Counted from the first letter of the stretch, positions 1 through 9,667 are shown. The stretch: 64,000 nucleotides of DNA from Gallalistipes aquisgranensis (GCF_014982715.1 NZ_JADCJY010000001.1:992001-1056000), one strand, 5' to 3'. The notes: generated by a model not told the origin, from the sequence alone. Numbers and translations are program-made.

Positions 1-1
1 T

Positions 2-790
2 TCCAATAAAATAGTGATATTCAATCCTTCGACCATGCAGAAAACCGGAGAGATAGACATTTCGGACCCCCGGTGGGTGGCTTCCGGGGCCAATACGTCC
101 AATCCCATCGGCATGTTCCTGCGTGACGGAATCCTTTATGTGGGTCTCGGACAGTTCGTGCAGATGCCTACCGGCGTGAAGGGAGCTTATGTGTTGCTGA
201 TTGACGAGAGTACGGATGAACCCATCAAAATGATTTCCGACGAGCGCCTGACTTCGGCTACTGCTATCGGCGTGGGAGGCATGTTCCTCGACGAGAACAA
301 CGACCTCTATGTCCCATGCTGGGGCTCGTACGGTTTCGATCCCGCGCATCACAGCGGTCTGCTCCGCATCAAAAACGGAAAGACGGATTTCGACGAGGAT
401 TATTGTTTCGACCTTTCGGCCGCCACGTTCGAAGGTGTGGAGGGCGGAAAATTGCAATATGTGATGACCTATCACTATTTCGGTAACGGCGAGGTCTATT
501 TCTTCGGGTATTGTCCCGCATTCGCCACGACTCCCGATTTCGTGAACGACAAAACCAATTATTCATTCAAGGGGAATATCTATGACCGGACGGCGAAAGT
601 GCTCGGTCTTCCCCGTACGAACGCTTACAGTTGTGCGATCAATCATCTCGGAAACCGGATACTTTTTGGCCTGACCACGGATGCCAACGGTGTCGGCCTG
701 TTCTCATACGACCGGGAAAGCGGTGCATGCAGTACATCGCCCGTACTCAATATCCAGGGAACCGTGATGAATCTTCAGGTGTTTGATTGA
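2..790 (+). CDS. DUF4374-like beta-propeller protein (3' part, 5' end cut by window)
   Basis: The frame is open from base 2, so the true start lies upstream; about 262 residues are present. The protein has repeated short strands ending in patterns such as GMFLRDGILYVGLG and GGMFLDENNDLYVP, the rhythm of a beta-propeller in which each blade reports a value. It resembles the C-terminal part of DUF4374 proteins, which in Bacteroidetes are usually surface lipoproteins paired with TonB receptors; that assignment is inference. No signal peptide can be seen because the N-terminus is missing. A strong palindromic terminator follows 20 bases after the stop. The internal GTG at 14 is only the first start-like codon in the window, not a credible start. 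Confidence 0.55.
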   Translation, partial: SNKIVIFNPSTMQKTGEIDISDPRWVASGANTSNPIGMFLRDGILYVGLGQFVQMPTGVKGAYVLLIDESTDEPIKMISDERLTSATAIGVGGMFLDENNDLYVPCWGSYGFDPAHHSGLLRIKNGKTDFDEDYCFDLSAATFEGVEGGKLQYVMTYHYFGNGEVYFFGYCPAFATTPDFVNDKTNYSFKGNIYDRTAKVLGLPRTNAYSCAINHLGNRILFGLTTDANGVGLFSYDRESGACSTSPVLNIQGTVMNLQVFD

Positions 791-809
791 GGCTTCTTCA
801 CCGAATGAA

Positions 810-841
810 GGAACCGGGAACGGATATCCGTTCCCGGTTCC
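810..841. terminator. Bidirectional terminator, perfect 32-base palindrome
   Basis: Bases 810-825 are the exact reverse complement of 826-841. The palindrome lies between two convergent genes (stops at 790 and 851) and is followed by a T-rich stretch on the plus strand, so it probably ends transcripts from both sides. Confidence 0.8.
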
Positions 842-850
842 TTGTTTATC

Positions 851-1570
851 CTACGGGCGACTGCTTTTGGTCGTGATGATGACGACCCCGTTGGCTCCCC
901 GCGATCCGTAGATGGCCCCGTCTTTGAGGACTTCGACCGTCCGTATGTCTGAAATGTTGACCAGCCGGTTGACCGTATCGAAATCGTCGAAAACCTGACC
1001 GTCAACCACGATGAGGGCTCCCGTGCTGAGCATGAATGAATTGGTGCCGCGGATTCGGATTTCGTAATTGCCGTCCTCCCCCACTACGTCCACGCCGGCG
1101 ATTCTGCCTTTGAGATACGATGCCAAATCGGTATATCCGGAGACTGAAAGGTCTTGGTCCGGATCGAGCCGGTTGGCGGGGAGAACGTTCAGGTATTCCG
1201 GAATTTGTTCATAGCCGATATTGATCGTACGGCCTTTGGTCGAACCTGCGCGAAGCTGTTTGCCGGAGAGAACGATACGGGCCGAATCCAATCCCTCCAG
1301 CGGAAGGGCTCCGAACAGACCGGAGCAGACCAGGTAAAGCGTGTCAGTACCGGTACATTTCAGTTCCGTTCTGCCGTGCAACGGAAACATTCGGCGGGTC
1401 GAATCGCTGGTCAGCAGTCCGAAAGCGGCCGTATTCTTTACTGTTTTGCCCCGCTTGTTTACTACGGAGATCGTGAGCGTACGCAGGGAATCGGCGGTCG
1501 GCTCGGGAACGGAAGCGCAAACCGCGGAAGCGGCCAAGCAGAGTAATGGGAGAAACGCGGTCTTTTTCAT
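851..1570 (-). CDS. Plug-only TonB-receptor-like exported protein
   Basis: This 239-residue protein starts with a signal peptide (MKKTAFLPLLCLAASAVCA). A small beta domain (about 30-110) follows, then a SusC-type plug (about 120-235) ending in the characteristic IYGSRGANGVVIITTK motif. The stop comes directly after the plug, so there is no barrel; full SusC-like receptors are about 1,000 residues. The clean palindromic terminator after the stop argues against a recent truncation. Similar short plug proteins exist in Bacteroidetes, possibly as periplasmic or envelope adaptors, but the role here is unknown. No TAnnTTTG box was found close to its start. Confidence 0.75.
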   Translation of the reverse strand: MKKTAFLPLLCLAASAVCASVPEPTADSLRTLTISVVNKRGKTVKNTAAFGLLTSDSTRRMFPLHGRTELKCTGTDTLYLVCSGLFGALPLEGLDSARIVLSGKQLRAGSTKGRTINIGYEQIPEYLNVLPANRLDPDQDLSVSGYTDLASYLKGRIAGVDVVGEDGNYEIRIRGTNSFMLSTGALIVVDGQVFDDFDTVNRLVNISDIRTVEVLKDGAIYGSRGANGVVIITTKSSRP

Positions 1571-1662
1571 GGCGTTCGAAAGTTTGTCCTTAAATGTACG
1601 GAATCCCGGAATAAAACGGAAATAACTGAAAGGGCTTTTTTCCTGTTTTTCGGATATTTTGA

Positions 1663-1670
1663 TATTTTTG
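1663..1670 (+). promoter_or_regulatory. Bacteroidetes -7 box for acyl-CoA synthetase
   Basis: TATTTTTG matches TAnnTTTG and lies 23 bases before the start codon at 1694, implying a very short leader. No clear -33 TTTG is present. Confidence 0.6.
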
Positions 1671-1693
1671 CGCCGTTACAGGAAACCGTTTGT

Positions 1694-3589
1694 ATGAAAA
1701 AGACCCTGATTGACCTGTTCGAACAATCCGTAAGGCAATACGCTGCCAATACATTTTTGCTGGAGAAGAAAGAGAGCGATACGTTCCTGCCCATGACCTA
1801 CGGTGAAGCCCGCGGTGTGGTTTATAATCTGGGAGCGGGACTGGTCGCTTCGGGTATTCGGCCACGGGAGAAAGTGTCGATTCTTTCCGAAGGCCGCAAC
1901 GACTGGATATTGTCCGAACTGGCCCTGCTCTATGCCGGAGCGATCAGCGTTCCGCTCTCGGTCAAACTGGAGGAAAGCAACGATCTGCTTTTCCGGTTAA
2001 CCCATGCGGAGGTCTCGGCCGTATTCGTTTCGGCCGTCCAGTTGCCGAAAATCCGGGCTATCCGCAGCCGTTTGCCGTTGCTCCGGCAGGTGTTCGTATT
2101 CGATTCACAGGAAGGCTTGCAGGAAGGCGAGATGCTGTTGTCCGACCTGACGGCGGCCGGGAAGAGGTATCTGGAAAAGAACCGGGAAAGTTTTCTGGCA
2201 ATCGGGAAAGCGATCGGAAATGACGATTATGCGACGATTACCTATACTTCGGGGACCACATCCGATCCGAAAGGCGTCGTACTGACGCATCGCAACTATA
2301 CCGCCAATGTGGAACAGGCGCTTACCCGCATCTCGATCCCGTCCTGGTTCCGCACGTTGATCATTCTTCCTTTGGACCACTGTTTCGCCCATGTGGTGGG
2401 ATTTTATATCATGATCGCCTGCGGGGCCTCGGTAGCTACCGTACAGGTGGGCCGTACACCGATGGAGACCCTGAAAAACATCCCGCAGAACATCCGGGAA
2501 GTGAAACCTCATTTTCTGCTTTCGGTTCCGGCATTGGCCCGGAATTTCCGGAAAGGCATCGAAACGTCGGTCCGGACCAAGGGAAAATTGACCCAGCGAT
2601 TGTTCGAGATAGCGTTGCGTACGTCATACCTGTATAATAAGGACGGATACTCCCGGGGAACGGGAGCGGTTGCCATGCTTCGTCCGGCCGTCGCGTTGTT
2701 CGACCGCATGCTGTTCCGGAAAGTGCGGGAGGCGTTCGGTGGCCAGCTGCAATTCATCATCGGCGGCGGGGCCCTGCTGGATACGGACATGCAACGGTTT
2801 TTCTATGCGATCGGAATTCCGATGTACCAGGGGTACGGTCTTTCGGAAGCCACGCCGATCATTTCGACGAACGCTCCCGCCAAACATAAGTTCGGTTCTT
2901 CAGGAACGCTCGTCCAACCGCTCGATATCCGGATTACGGACGAAAACGGAAAAGATCTGCCGGCGGGTGTCAAAGGTGAGATCGTCGTACGCGGAGAGAA
3001 CGTCATGGCCGGATACTGGAAAAACCCGGAAGCGACGGCCGAAACGGTGAAAGACGGCTGGCTCTATACGGGCGATATGGGATATATGTCCGAAGATGGA
3101 TTCCTGTACGTGCTGGGTCGTTTCAAAAGCCTGTTGATTGCAGGCGACGGGGAAAAATACAGCCCGGAGGGAATGGAAGAGGCGATGAGCGGACAGTCGC
3201 CCTACATCGAGCAGATCATGTTGCATAACAACCAGAATCCCTATACCGTGGCACTCCTTGTTCCCAATCGGGAGGCCCTGCGCCGCCGCATTCCACAGGA
3301 ACTATCGGCCGAAGAGGCTGCCCGGCGTGCCGTCGGAATCCTGCGGGACGAATTGGCGGCATACAAGGCGGGGGGTATCTATGCGGGGCAATTCCCTGAA
3401 CGATGGCTGCCGGCGGCCTTCGCCGTGCTCGACGAACCTTTTACGGAGCAGAACGGGTTGGTTAACAGCACGATGAAGGTGATTCGCGGGAGGGTGGAAA
3501 AACGTTACGCCGATCGAATCGAACATCTTTATACTCCAGAAGGAAAAGATGTCTTCAATCGGCGTAACCTTTCCGTATTTTTAGATTGA
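1694..3589 (+). CDS. AMP-dependent synthetase / long-chain fatty acid-CoA ligase
   Basis: This 631-residue adenylate-forming enzyme probably activates long-chain fatty acids to acyl-CoA through an acyl-AMP intermediate, in the cytoplasm or at the inner membrane. The P-loop-like motif YTSGTTSDPKGVVLTH spans about 184-199. The GYGLSEATPI acyl/AMP region and the YTGDMGY hinge motif follow in order. A candidate catalytic lysine is Lys595, in the usual C-terminal position. The length fits the FAA1/FadD15-like family. The gene stands alone, and its stop is 4 bases from the stop of a convergent gene with no hairpin between them. Substrate chain length cannot be read from sequence. Confidence 0.9.
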   Translation: MKKTLIDLFEQSVRQYAANTFLLEKKESDTFLPMTYGEARGVVYNLGAGLVASGIRPREKVSILSEGRNDWILSELALLYAGAISVPLSVKLEESNDLLFRLTHAEVSAVFVSAVQLPKIRAIRSRLPLLRQVFVFDSQEGLQEGEMLLSDLTAAGKRYLEKNRESFLAIGKAIGNDDYATITYTSGTTSDPKGVVLTHRNYTANVEQALTRISIPSWFRTLIILPLDHCFAHVVGFYIMIACGASVATVQVGRTPMETLKNIPQNIREVKPHFLLSVPALARNFRKGIETSVRTKGKLTQRLFEIALRTSYLYNKDGYSRGTGAVAMLRPAVALFDRMLFRKVREAFGGQLQFIIGGGALLDTDMQRFFYAIGIPMYQGYGLSEATPIISTNAPAKHKFGSSGTLVQPLDIRITDENGKDLPAGVKGEIVVRGENVMAGYWKNPEATAETVKDGWLYTGDMGYMSEDGFLYVLGRFKSLLIAGDGEKYSPEGMEEAMSGQSPYIEQIMLHNNQNPYTVALLVPNREALRRRIPQELSAEEAARRAVGILRDELAAYKAGGIYAGQFPERWLPAAFAVLDEPFTEQNGLVNSTMKVIRGRVEKRYADRIEHLYTPEGKDVFNRRNLSVFLD

Positions 3590-3593
3590 ATGG

Positions 3594-4952
3594 TTAGAAG
3601 TCGACGACGTAGGGCTTGCCTTCCAGCCATGCGGCCATGTTGAGCACGAGAAAATTCCAATTCTGGAAACCTTTGTTCAGAACGGGTTCCCCGTTACTGG
3701 GAAGGTAATACTCGTGCAGGGCTCCGAATCGTTCGAAATCCCATCCGCACAGAATAATCGCCTTCTCAGCCAGTTCGCGCGCCTCTTCCGTATAGCCGTA
3801 ATTGACCAGTCCCCGCCATACGAAATACTGTACGTTGAGCCAGATCGGGCCCAGCCACGACGAGGGATTGCCCGAAGCCATCGGATTGTACATCTGTTCG
3901 AGTTTCGAGAGCGAACGGATACCCGCGGGGGAGTTGAAGGTCTTTTCATTTTTAAAGTGTTCGTTCACCATGCGTTCCGCTTGTTCTTTGGTGGCGATGC
4001 CCGCCCACATGGGGAGGAATCCCGACCACACGCCGAACCGCTGAATCAGACAGGGATACGTGCGTGGTCCGCCCCGGTGAGAGCTGATTCCTTCGGCACC
4101 GCGATCGGGCGGCAGCAGATTGAAGTCCACACTGTAAAAAAATCCGGTCCACTCGTCCCAACAATATTTCTGGATCGAATTTTTCAACTCTTCGGCCCGC
4201 TGCCGGTAGATGTCGGCGATTTCGCCTAAATTCAGCTGTTCAGCCAGATAGGTCATGGCCAGCAGCTCCTTGTACATGAACGTATTGAGCAGGATCGAAC
4301 CCGAACTGCGCTTGGGGCGGTAGAAGGTCGAGGGATCGTTATCGACACCGATGCTGTTGTCCGACTGCCAGAAATAAAGGTTTGCCTCGCGGTTCCGGTG
4401 AAAATTCCAGTAACTGTTGACAAAAGTCTGCATGTGGTAAAACTTGTCCCGGAGCCATTCCACATCGCCGTCCGTGTTTTTCACGATGAAAGCGGCATGC
4501 TGGGCCAGGCAGGGCTTGTGCATGTTGGTTGTCGTGGGGTCTTTCGGTTTCACGACGGGGCGTCCCTTGTAGATGGAGATGGGAAGCCAGCCGTCCTGAC
4601 TGCCGAAACTCAGGAAATTGAGGATACAGCCCTGTTCGTATTTGATCGCATCCTTACTCTCCTGTTCCGATCCTTTTTCCAGCAGAATCTGGCGTACGAC
4701 GATATTGCTCATCCAGGAATCCCAGTCCCATAAGGCATCCTTGTACTGTTGGCTGCCGGGAGCCATGAACGGGTACGGTAGGTTGTCGCCCGCTTCGCGG
4801 AACATGCCCGTCATGTCGCGATGTATGGATTCCCGACAGATTTTGATGTACTTTTTTACATTGGCTGGTGTACGGGCCGGAAGATTGTTCGCAGCGGAGA
4901 GCCCGCTGTACAGAAATGCCGAAACGGCGGTCAGTAACAGGAGTTTTTTCAT
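3594..4952 (-). CDS. MGH1/GH63-like exported glycoside hydrolase
   Basis: The start was set at 4952, where a signal peptide begins (MKKLLLLTAVSAFLYSGLSA); an upstream extension to 5075 would bury it and run over the promoter box. The mature part is an alpha/alpha-toroid-type glycosidase like mannosylglycerate hydrolase or GH63: LWDWDSW at 74-80, NSIGVDNDPSTFY in the middle, and GNPSSWLGPIWLNVQYFVWRGL near the end, a typical substrate-cleft region. It probably trims alpha-linked glucose or mannose from glycans in the periplasm. Substrate and exact family are uncertain. The length, 452 residues, is complete for this family. Confidence 0.75.
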   Translation of the reverse strand: MKKLLLLTAVSAFLYSGLSAANNLPARTPANVKKYIKICRESIHRDMTGMFREAGDNLPYPFMAPGSQQYKDALWDWDSWMSNIVVRQILLEKGSEQESKDAIKYEQGCILNFLSFGSQDGWLPISIYKGRPVVKPKDPTTTNMHKPCLAQHAAFIVKNTDGDVEWLRDKFYHMQTFVNSYWNFHRNREANLYFWQSDNSIGVDNDPSTFYRPKRSSGSILLNTFMYKELLAMTYLAEQLNLGEIADIYRQRAEELKNSIQKYCWDEWTGFFYSVDFNLLPPDRGAEGISSHRGGPRTYPCLIQRFGVWSGFLPMWAGIATKEQAERMVNEHFKNEKTFNSPAGIRSLSKLEQMYNPMASGNPSSWLGPIWLNVQYFVWRGLVNYGYTEEARELAEKAIILCGWDFERFGALHEYYLPSNGEPVLNKGFQNWNFLVLNMAAWLEGKPYVVDF

Positions 4953-4973
4953 AGTGTTAGTTTTGGGTTGTGA

Positions 4974-4981
4974 CAAAGATA
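4974..4981 (-). promoter_or_regulatory. -7 box for MGH/GH63-like gene
   Basis: Read on the minus strand this is TATCTTTG, a perfect TAnnTTTG match 21 bases before the start at 4952. It supports that start over the longer reading. Confidence 0.65.
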
Positions 4982-5073
4982 GCAAACGGATGGGAAAACG
5001 CAAGGCGTTTTCATATATTGGGTATAATTCTTGCCGGTGACCGGGTCGTATCTTGTATCTAAATCCGACAGCC

Positions 5074-5826
5074 ATGAGTAAAGAACAGATCGAACAGGGC
5101 TCCGTGCCTGCAGACAGAAAATTCCGTATCAGAGTCGATGCCCAGGGACCCTATCTCGTTTTCGGCCGGCCGCCACTGAGTCAGCAGTTCATTGTACCGG
5201 ACGGGGATGGTGCCAGCTGGAATTTTCAGCCCGGTCGAAATTTTCCCATGAAGGAAGAACCTACGGCATTGTGCCGTTGCGGACATTCGAAGGATAAACC
5301 CTATTGCGACGGGGAGCATCTGCATGCCGAATGGAATCCGGAATTGACCGCTTCGGAACATCCCCTGCAAGAGGATGCCGAGGTGTTCGAAGGCCCTACA
5401 CTTTCCCTTTCCGACAATGAAAGCTATTGTGCATTCGCCCGCTTTTGCGATGCGAGAGGCAGGGTGTGGAATCTGGTCGGAGAATCGGATGATCCTGCGG
5501 CCCGGGAAGCTACCGTTTGGGAGGCGAACCATTGTCCGGGAGCCCGTCTCAGTGCATGGGACAATCAGACGCAACAACCTTTCGAGCCTCGTTACGAGCC
5601 GAGTCTGGGGCTGATCGAAGATCCGGCCATCCGTTGCAGTGCAGCGCTTTGGGTGCGGGGAGGCATTCGTATTGAGCGCCCTGACGGATATGTTTACGAA
5701 ATCCGCAACCGGGTCGCTCTTTGCCGATGCGGAGCCTCTTCCAATAAACCGTATTGCGACGGAACGCATGCTTCCGTCAAATTCAGAGACGGGCTGGGCG
5801 GCGAACCGAGCGGTGAAAAATATTGA
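5074..5826 (+). CDS. CDGSH iron-sulfur protein with two clusters motifs
   Basis: The start is ATG 5074; an in-frame TTG at 5053 is less likely. The 250-residue protein has two CDGSH-type sites that bind [2Fe-2S] through three Cys and one His: Cys67, Cys69, Cys78, His82 and Cys217, Cys219, Cys228, His232. Between them is a domain with CPGARLSAWD (about 154-163), which resembles the divergent ferredoxin-like segment of long CDGSH proteins. This family acts in redox or cluster transfer and is soluble here (no signal peptide or membrane segment). The gene is monocistronic: divergent from the glycosidase upstream, with a terminator downstream. The exact role is unknown. Confidence 0.85.
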   Translation: MSKEQIEQGSVPADRKFRIRVDAQGPYLVFGRPPLSQQFIVPDGDGASWNFQPGRNFPMKEEPTALCRCGHSKDKPYCDGEHLHAEWNPELTASEHPLQEDAEVFEGPTLSLSDNESYCAFARFCDARGRVWNLVGESDDPAAREATVWEANHCPGARLSAWDNQTQQPFEPRYEPSLGLIEDPAIRCSAALWVRGGIRIERPDGYVYEIRNRVALCRCGASSNKPYCDGTHASVKFRDGLGGEPSGEKY

Positions 5827-5882
5827 GCGTCGGACGGTTGTCGGTTATTCCGGCATGCATCAGAATGGAAAACGGCATGTGG

Positions 5883-5913
5883 AAAAGGGGGCGATTCACC
5901 CCCCCCTTTTTTT
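5883..5913. terminator. Bidirectional terminator
   Basis: The A4G5 arm and C-rich/T-rich arm pair around a short loop and end in a T7 run. It lies between convergent genes (stops at 5826 and 5918). Confidence 0.7.
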
Positions 5914-5917
5914 ATCG

Positions 5918-6904
5918 TTATCGGGCGAGTATCTCGTCGATGCGGCCTAGTTCATCGCTGCTGAACGTTCGGTTGCTGAGGGCGGCCAGATTGTCCGAGA
6001 GCTGCTCTTTCGAACTGACACCGACCAGTACGCTAGTCACACGATTGTCGGTCAGTTGCCATGCGATCGCCATTTGGGCCAGCGTCTGTCCCCGGTGCAG
6101 GGCCATGTCATTCAGGGATCGGACTTTTCCGATGTTTTCGGAGATGAACTCTTCGCTGAGTGAACCATGGCGCGAAGCGCGGGAACCGGCGGGAATGCCG
6201 TCGAGATATTTTCCGGTCAGAAGCCCCTGCGCCAGCGGAGAGAACGAGACGCACCCCACTCCTTCGTCCCGCTGGGCTCCGAAAAGCGAATCCCCCGTCT
6301 CTCGGACCAACATCGAATAGCGGATCTGGTGGGCCAGGCAGGGCGTTCCCAGGTCGCGGAGGATACCTGCGGCCCGCACGAACTGTTCGACCGGGTAGTT
6401 CGAAAGAGCCGCGTACAGAGCGCGTCCCGACCGGACGATGTAGTCGAGGGCCTGCATCGTCTCCTCCAACGGCGTGTGCGGATCGTAGCGGTGCGAGTAG
6501 AAAATGTCCACGTAATCGAGCCCCATGCGGCGAAGGCTTTGATCGCAACTCGCCACCAGATATTTGCGGGAACCCCAGTCTCCGTAAGGGCCTTCCCACA
6601 TGGTGTAACCCGCTTTCGTGGCAACGATGACCTCATTGCGGTAGGACTTCAGATTCCGGGAGAAAATACGGCCGAAATTGGTTTCCGCGCTTCCGGGGGG
6701 AGGTCCGTAGTTGTTGGCCAGGTCGAAATAGGTGATCCCCCGGTCGAAAGCCGAGAGGACGATCTCTTCGTTGCGGGCAAAATCGTCGCCGTCGCCGAAG
6801 TTCTGCCACAGGCCGAGCGATATGGCCGGCAATTTGATTCCGCTGCGGCCGCAACGGCGGTATTCCATTCCGTCGTAGCGGTTCTGGGTCGCTTCGTATT
6901 GCAT
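5918..6904 (-). CDS. Aldo/keto reductase, YghZ/Gpr-like
   Basis: This 328-residue TIM-barrel NADPH reductase is strikingly like E. coli YghZ (L-glyceraldehyde-3-phosphate reductase), with shared stretches such as FDLANNYGPPPGSAE and VDIFYSHR. The catalytic tetrad is visible as Asp61, Tyr66, Lys97 and His138. It probably reduces small sugar-derived or toxic aldehydes in the cytoplasm. The start is 37 bases after the end of lepA on the same strand, and no separate promoter was found, so it may be transcribed with lepA. The physiological substrate is inferred from the family. Confidence 0.9.
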   Translation of the reverse strand: MQYEATQNRYDGMEYRRCGRSGIKLPAISLGLWQNFGDGDDFARNEEIVLSAFDRGITYFDLANNYGPPPGSAETNFGRIFSRNLKSYRNEVIVATKAGYTMWEGPYGDWGSRKYLVASCDQSLRRMGLDYVDIFYSHRYDPHTPLEETMQALDYIVRSGRALYAALSNYPVEQFVRAAGILRDLGTPCLAHQIRYSMLVRETGDSLFGAQRDEGVGCVSFSPLAQGLLTGKYLDGIPAGSRASRHGSLSEEFISENIGKVRSLNDMALHRGQTLAQMAIAWQLTDNRVTSVLVGVSSKEQLSDNLAALSNRTFSSDELGRIDEILAR

Positions 6905-6940
6905 GGTATGTCGTTTTTATGAGAACACCGCTGTACGTGG

Positions 6941-8728
6941 TCAGTCCATTTTCAGAACGGCGAGGAACGCCTCCTGCGGAACTTCCACATTACCTACCTG
7001 ACGCATGCGTTTCTTTCCTTTTTTCTGCTTTTCGAGCAACTTCCGTTTTCGTGATATGTCGCCTCCGTAACATTTGGCCGTCACGTCCTTGCGCACGGCC
7101 TTGACGGTTTCCCTGGCAATGATCTTGGCACCAATGGCTGCCTGGATCGCAATGTCGAACTGCTGACGGGGGATCAGTTCCTTGAGTTTTTCGCACATCT
7201 TACGCCCGAAATCATAGGCATGGTCGCTATATATGAGCGAAGAGAGGGCATCCACCTGCTCCCCATTGAGCAGAATATCCAGCTTGGCCAGTTTGCTCAG
7301 CTTGTAGTCCGTCATGTGGTAATCGAAAGAGGCATAACCGCGCGAAATGCTTTTCAGCTTGTCGTAAAAGTCAAAGACGATCTCGGACAGAGGCATGTCG
7401 AAATTGACCTCTACCCGATCCTGCGTGATGAATACCTGGTTTTTGAGAATCCCCCGTTTGTCGATGCAGAGTTTCATTACATTGCCCAGATATTCGGTTT
7501 TGGTAATGATCTGGGCCAGGATATAGGGCTCGTCTATGTGGCTGATTAACGTGGGCTCGGGAAGTCCCGACGGGTTGTGCACGTCGATCACTTCGCCTTT
7601 GGTCGTATGCACTTTGTAGGAGACGTTCGGGACGGTCGTGATGACATCCATGTTGAACTCTCTGTAAAGCCGCTCCTGAATGATTTCCATGTGAAGCAGA
7701 CCGAGGAAGCCGCACCGGAAGCCGAAGCCGAGGGCCAGCGAACTTTCGGGATCGAACGTCAGTGAAGCATCGTTCAGCTGCAGTTTTTCCAGCGAGGCCC
7801 GCAGGTCCTCGTACTGGTCGGAATCTACGGGATAGAGCCCTGCGAAAACCATCGGCTTCACGTCTTCGAATCCTGCGATGGCTTCGCTGCACGGGCGGTC
7901 GATATGCGTCACGGTATCCCCCACTTTCACGTCGGTAGAGGTTTTGATGCCGGAAATGATGTACCCTACGTCGCCGGCGCGGATTTCGTCGCGCGGACTC
8001 ATTTTCAGTTTCAGTACGCCGATCTCGTCGGCCGTATATTCGCTGCCAGTATTGAAGAACTTCACCTTGTCGCCTTTCCGGATCGTCCCGTTGAATACGC
8101 GGAAATAGGCGATGATTCCCCGGAAAGAGTTGAATACCGAATCGAAGATCAGCGCCTGCAACGGGGCCCGGTCATCGCCTTTCGGGGCGGGAATACGGTC
8201 CACGATCGCTTCGAGAATCGTATCGACCCCTTCCCCCGTCTTGCCCGATGCAGCGAGAATCTCTTCCCGTTTGCAGCCTAGCAGGTCCACGATCTGATCC
8301 TTGACTTCTTCCACCATAGCAGCCTCCATGTCGATCTTGTTGAGCACGGGAATGATCTCCAGATCGTGCCCCAGAGCCAGGTAGAGGTTCGAAATGGTCT
8401 GGGCCTGAATGCCCTGTGTGGCATCCACTACCAACAGCGCCCCTTCGCAGGAAGCGATGGCACGCGATACCTCGTACGAGAAGTCCACGTGTCCGGGAGT
8501 GTCGATCAGATTGAGAATGTACTTTTCCTCTCCGCGCACGTATTCCATCTGGATGGCGTGACTCTTGATCGTGATACCCTTTTCCCGTTCCAGATCCATG
8601 TTGTCGAGCACCTGCGCCTGGAGTTCCCGTTCGGAAAGGGTTTTCGTCGTTTCCAGCAGGCGGTCGGCAAGTGTGCTTTTGCCGTGGTCGATGTGGGCTA
8701 TGATGCAGAAATTACGTATGTTTTTCAT
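6941..8728 (-). CDS. lepA: Elongation factor 4 (back-translocating GTPase LepA)
   Basis: This 595-residue translational GTPase has the usual LepA length. The G1 P-loop AHIDHGKST is at 11-19; DTPGH (G3) and NKID (G4) follow. The C-terminal LepA-specific domain contains the typical [19 protein letters not shown] basic stretch. EF4 binds ribosomes and promotes back-translocation or late initiation steps under ionic or cold stress. It starts 27 bases after a minus-strand TAACTTTG promoter box. Confidence 0.98.
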   Translation of the reverse strand: MKNIRNFCIIAHIDHGKSTLADRLLETTKTLSERELQAQVLDNMDLEREKGITIKSHAIQMEYVRGEEKYILNLIDTPGHVDFSYEVSRAIASCEGALLVVDATQGIQAQTISNLYLALGHDLEIIPVLNKIDMEAAMVEEVKDQIVDLLGCKREEILAASGKTGEGVDTILEAIVDRIPAPKGDDRAPLQALIFDSVFNSFRGIIAYFRVFNGTIRKGDKVKFFNTGSEYTADEIGVLKLKMSPRDEIRAGDVGYIISGIKTSTDVKVGDTVTHIDRPCSEAIAGFEDVKPMVFAGLYPVDSDQYEDLRASLEKLQLNDASLTFDPESSLALGFGFRCGFLGLLHMEIIQERLYREFNMDVITTVPNVSYKVHTTKGEVIDVHNPSGLPEPTLISHIDEPYILAQIITKTEYLGNVMKLCIDKRGILKNQVFITQDRVEVNFDMPLSEIVFDFYDKLKSISRGYASFDYHMTDYKLSKLAKLDILLNGEQVDALSSLIYSDHAYDFGRKMCEKLKELIPRQQFDIAIQAAIGAKIIARETVKAVRKDVTAKCYGGDISRKRKLLEKQKKGKKRMRQVGNVEVPQEAFLAVLKMD

Positions 8729-8747
8729 GTGAGTGGCTTAATCGGCG

Positions 8748-8755
8748 CAAAGTTA
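8748..8755 (-). promoter_or_regulatory. -7 box for lepA
   Basis: The minus-strand reading TAACTTTG fits TAnnTTTG and sits 20 bases before the lepA start codon. Confidence 0.55.
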
Positions 8756-8861
8756 AACAAATTTGCGGTTCCTGAAAAGAGAGTGCCTCACCCCGATCAT
8801 GACAAACAGGCTTCCTCTCTCCCGTTTTCCGATACGGAAAGCGGGAGATGACCGGAGCTGT

Positions 8862-9530
8862 TTAGAAGCTGGCCTGTCGTTTGGCCTCCATCAGAATGGT
8901 AAAGGCACGATGAATGTCCTCGTCGCTTACCACTACCGTAAATTCGTTGGTCGTGCTGATCACTTCCGAGATATTGATGTTGTCCCACGCCAACTCTTTA
9001 AATATATAGTAATACACACCGGGGCAAACCGTATTTTCCGCAGGCAGTTTGACCGTGATGGACGAAAGGTTGTGGGTCTGGGCGATATTGTGTTCGCTTG
9101 CGAAGATTTCATCGACCAGTGGCACGATCGTGTTGCTCACCACGAGCGTCGTTTCATAGATTCCCTGCGAAAAGGTGCAGAAAACGTCTTTCATGCTGCG
9201 CACCCGATCGAGCAGAGCAGCCTGCCGTTCGTAGAGCGTGGGCGAATTGACGAATGCGTAATCCGCCAGATTGGAGCGTACGATGATGTCGCCGATATTT
9301 TCGACCACTTTCTTGAATTTCATGGCGGACATCAATTCGAGCCGCGGGACCAACCGGTTCAGAGCCATAATGACGGCACTATCGTTGACCTCTTTCCCGA
9401 CTTTCTTTTCGATTTCGGGTTTGAGTTGGCGGGCCAGTGCCGAGAGATTGACGAGCCCTTCCACCAAAGCCCCCTCCAGAAAGGGCTTCTTTTTGATGAC
9501 TTCTTCTACTGCGTTGGGAATGGTTAACAT
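8862..9530 (-). CDS. ACT-domain aspartokinase-like regulatory protein
   Basis: The protein has 222 residues and no kinase domain. The N-terminal 100 residues are helical. The C-terminal half (about 130-218) looks like an ACT fold as found at the end of aspartokinases, for example the stretch from NINISEVIS to FTVVVSDEDIHRAF. ACT domains bind amino acids allosterically. The gene is divergent from lysC across a 194-base intergenic region, so a role in sensing lysine or threonine, or in regulating the aspartate pathway, is a reasonable inference. No DNA-binding motif is obvious. Such proteins are sometimes annotated as aspartate kinase, but the KFGGTS motif is absent. Confidence 0.65.
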   Translation of the reverse strand: MLTIPNAVEEVIKKKPFLEGALVEGLVNLSALARQLKPEIEKKVGKEVNDSAVIMALNRLVPRLELMSAMKFKKVVENIGDIIVRSNLADYAFVNSPTLYERQAALLDRVRSMKDVFCTFSQGIYETTLVVSNTIVPLVDEIFASEHNIAQTHNLSSITVKLPAENTVCPGVYYYIFKELAWDNINISEVISTTNEFTVVVSDEDIHRAFTILMEAKRQASF

Positions 9531-9667
9531 AAGGAGCGGTTAAGGTTACGGATTATCGTTTCGGGTTAAAATTATGCTTCGGATTGTTACTTATGTGCGA
9601 TTTTTTACCCCTTTTAAGGATGTTGCAAAAAAAATACTTTTTTTAAAGAAAAACAAACATTTTAATG

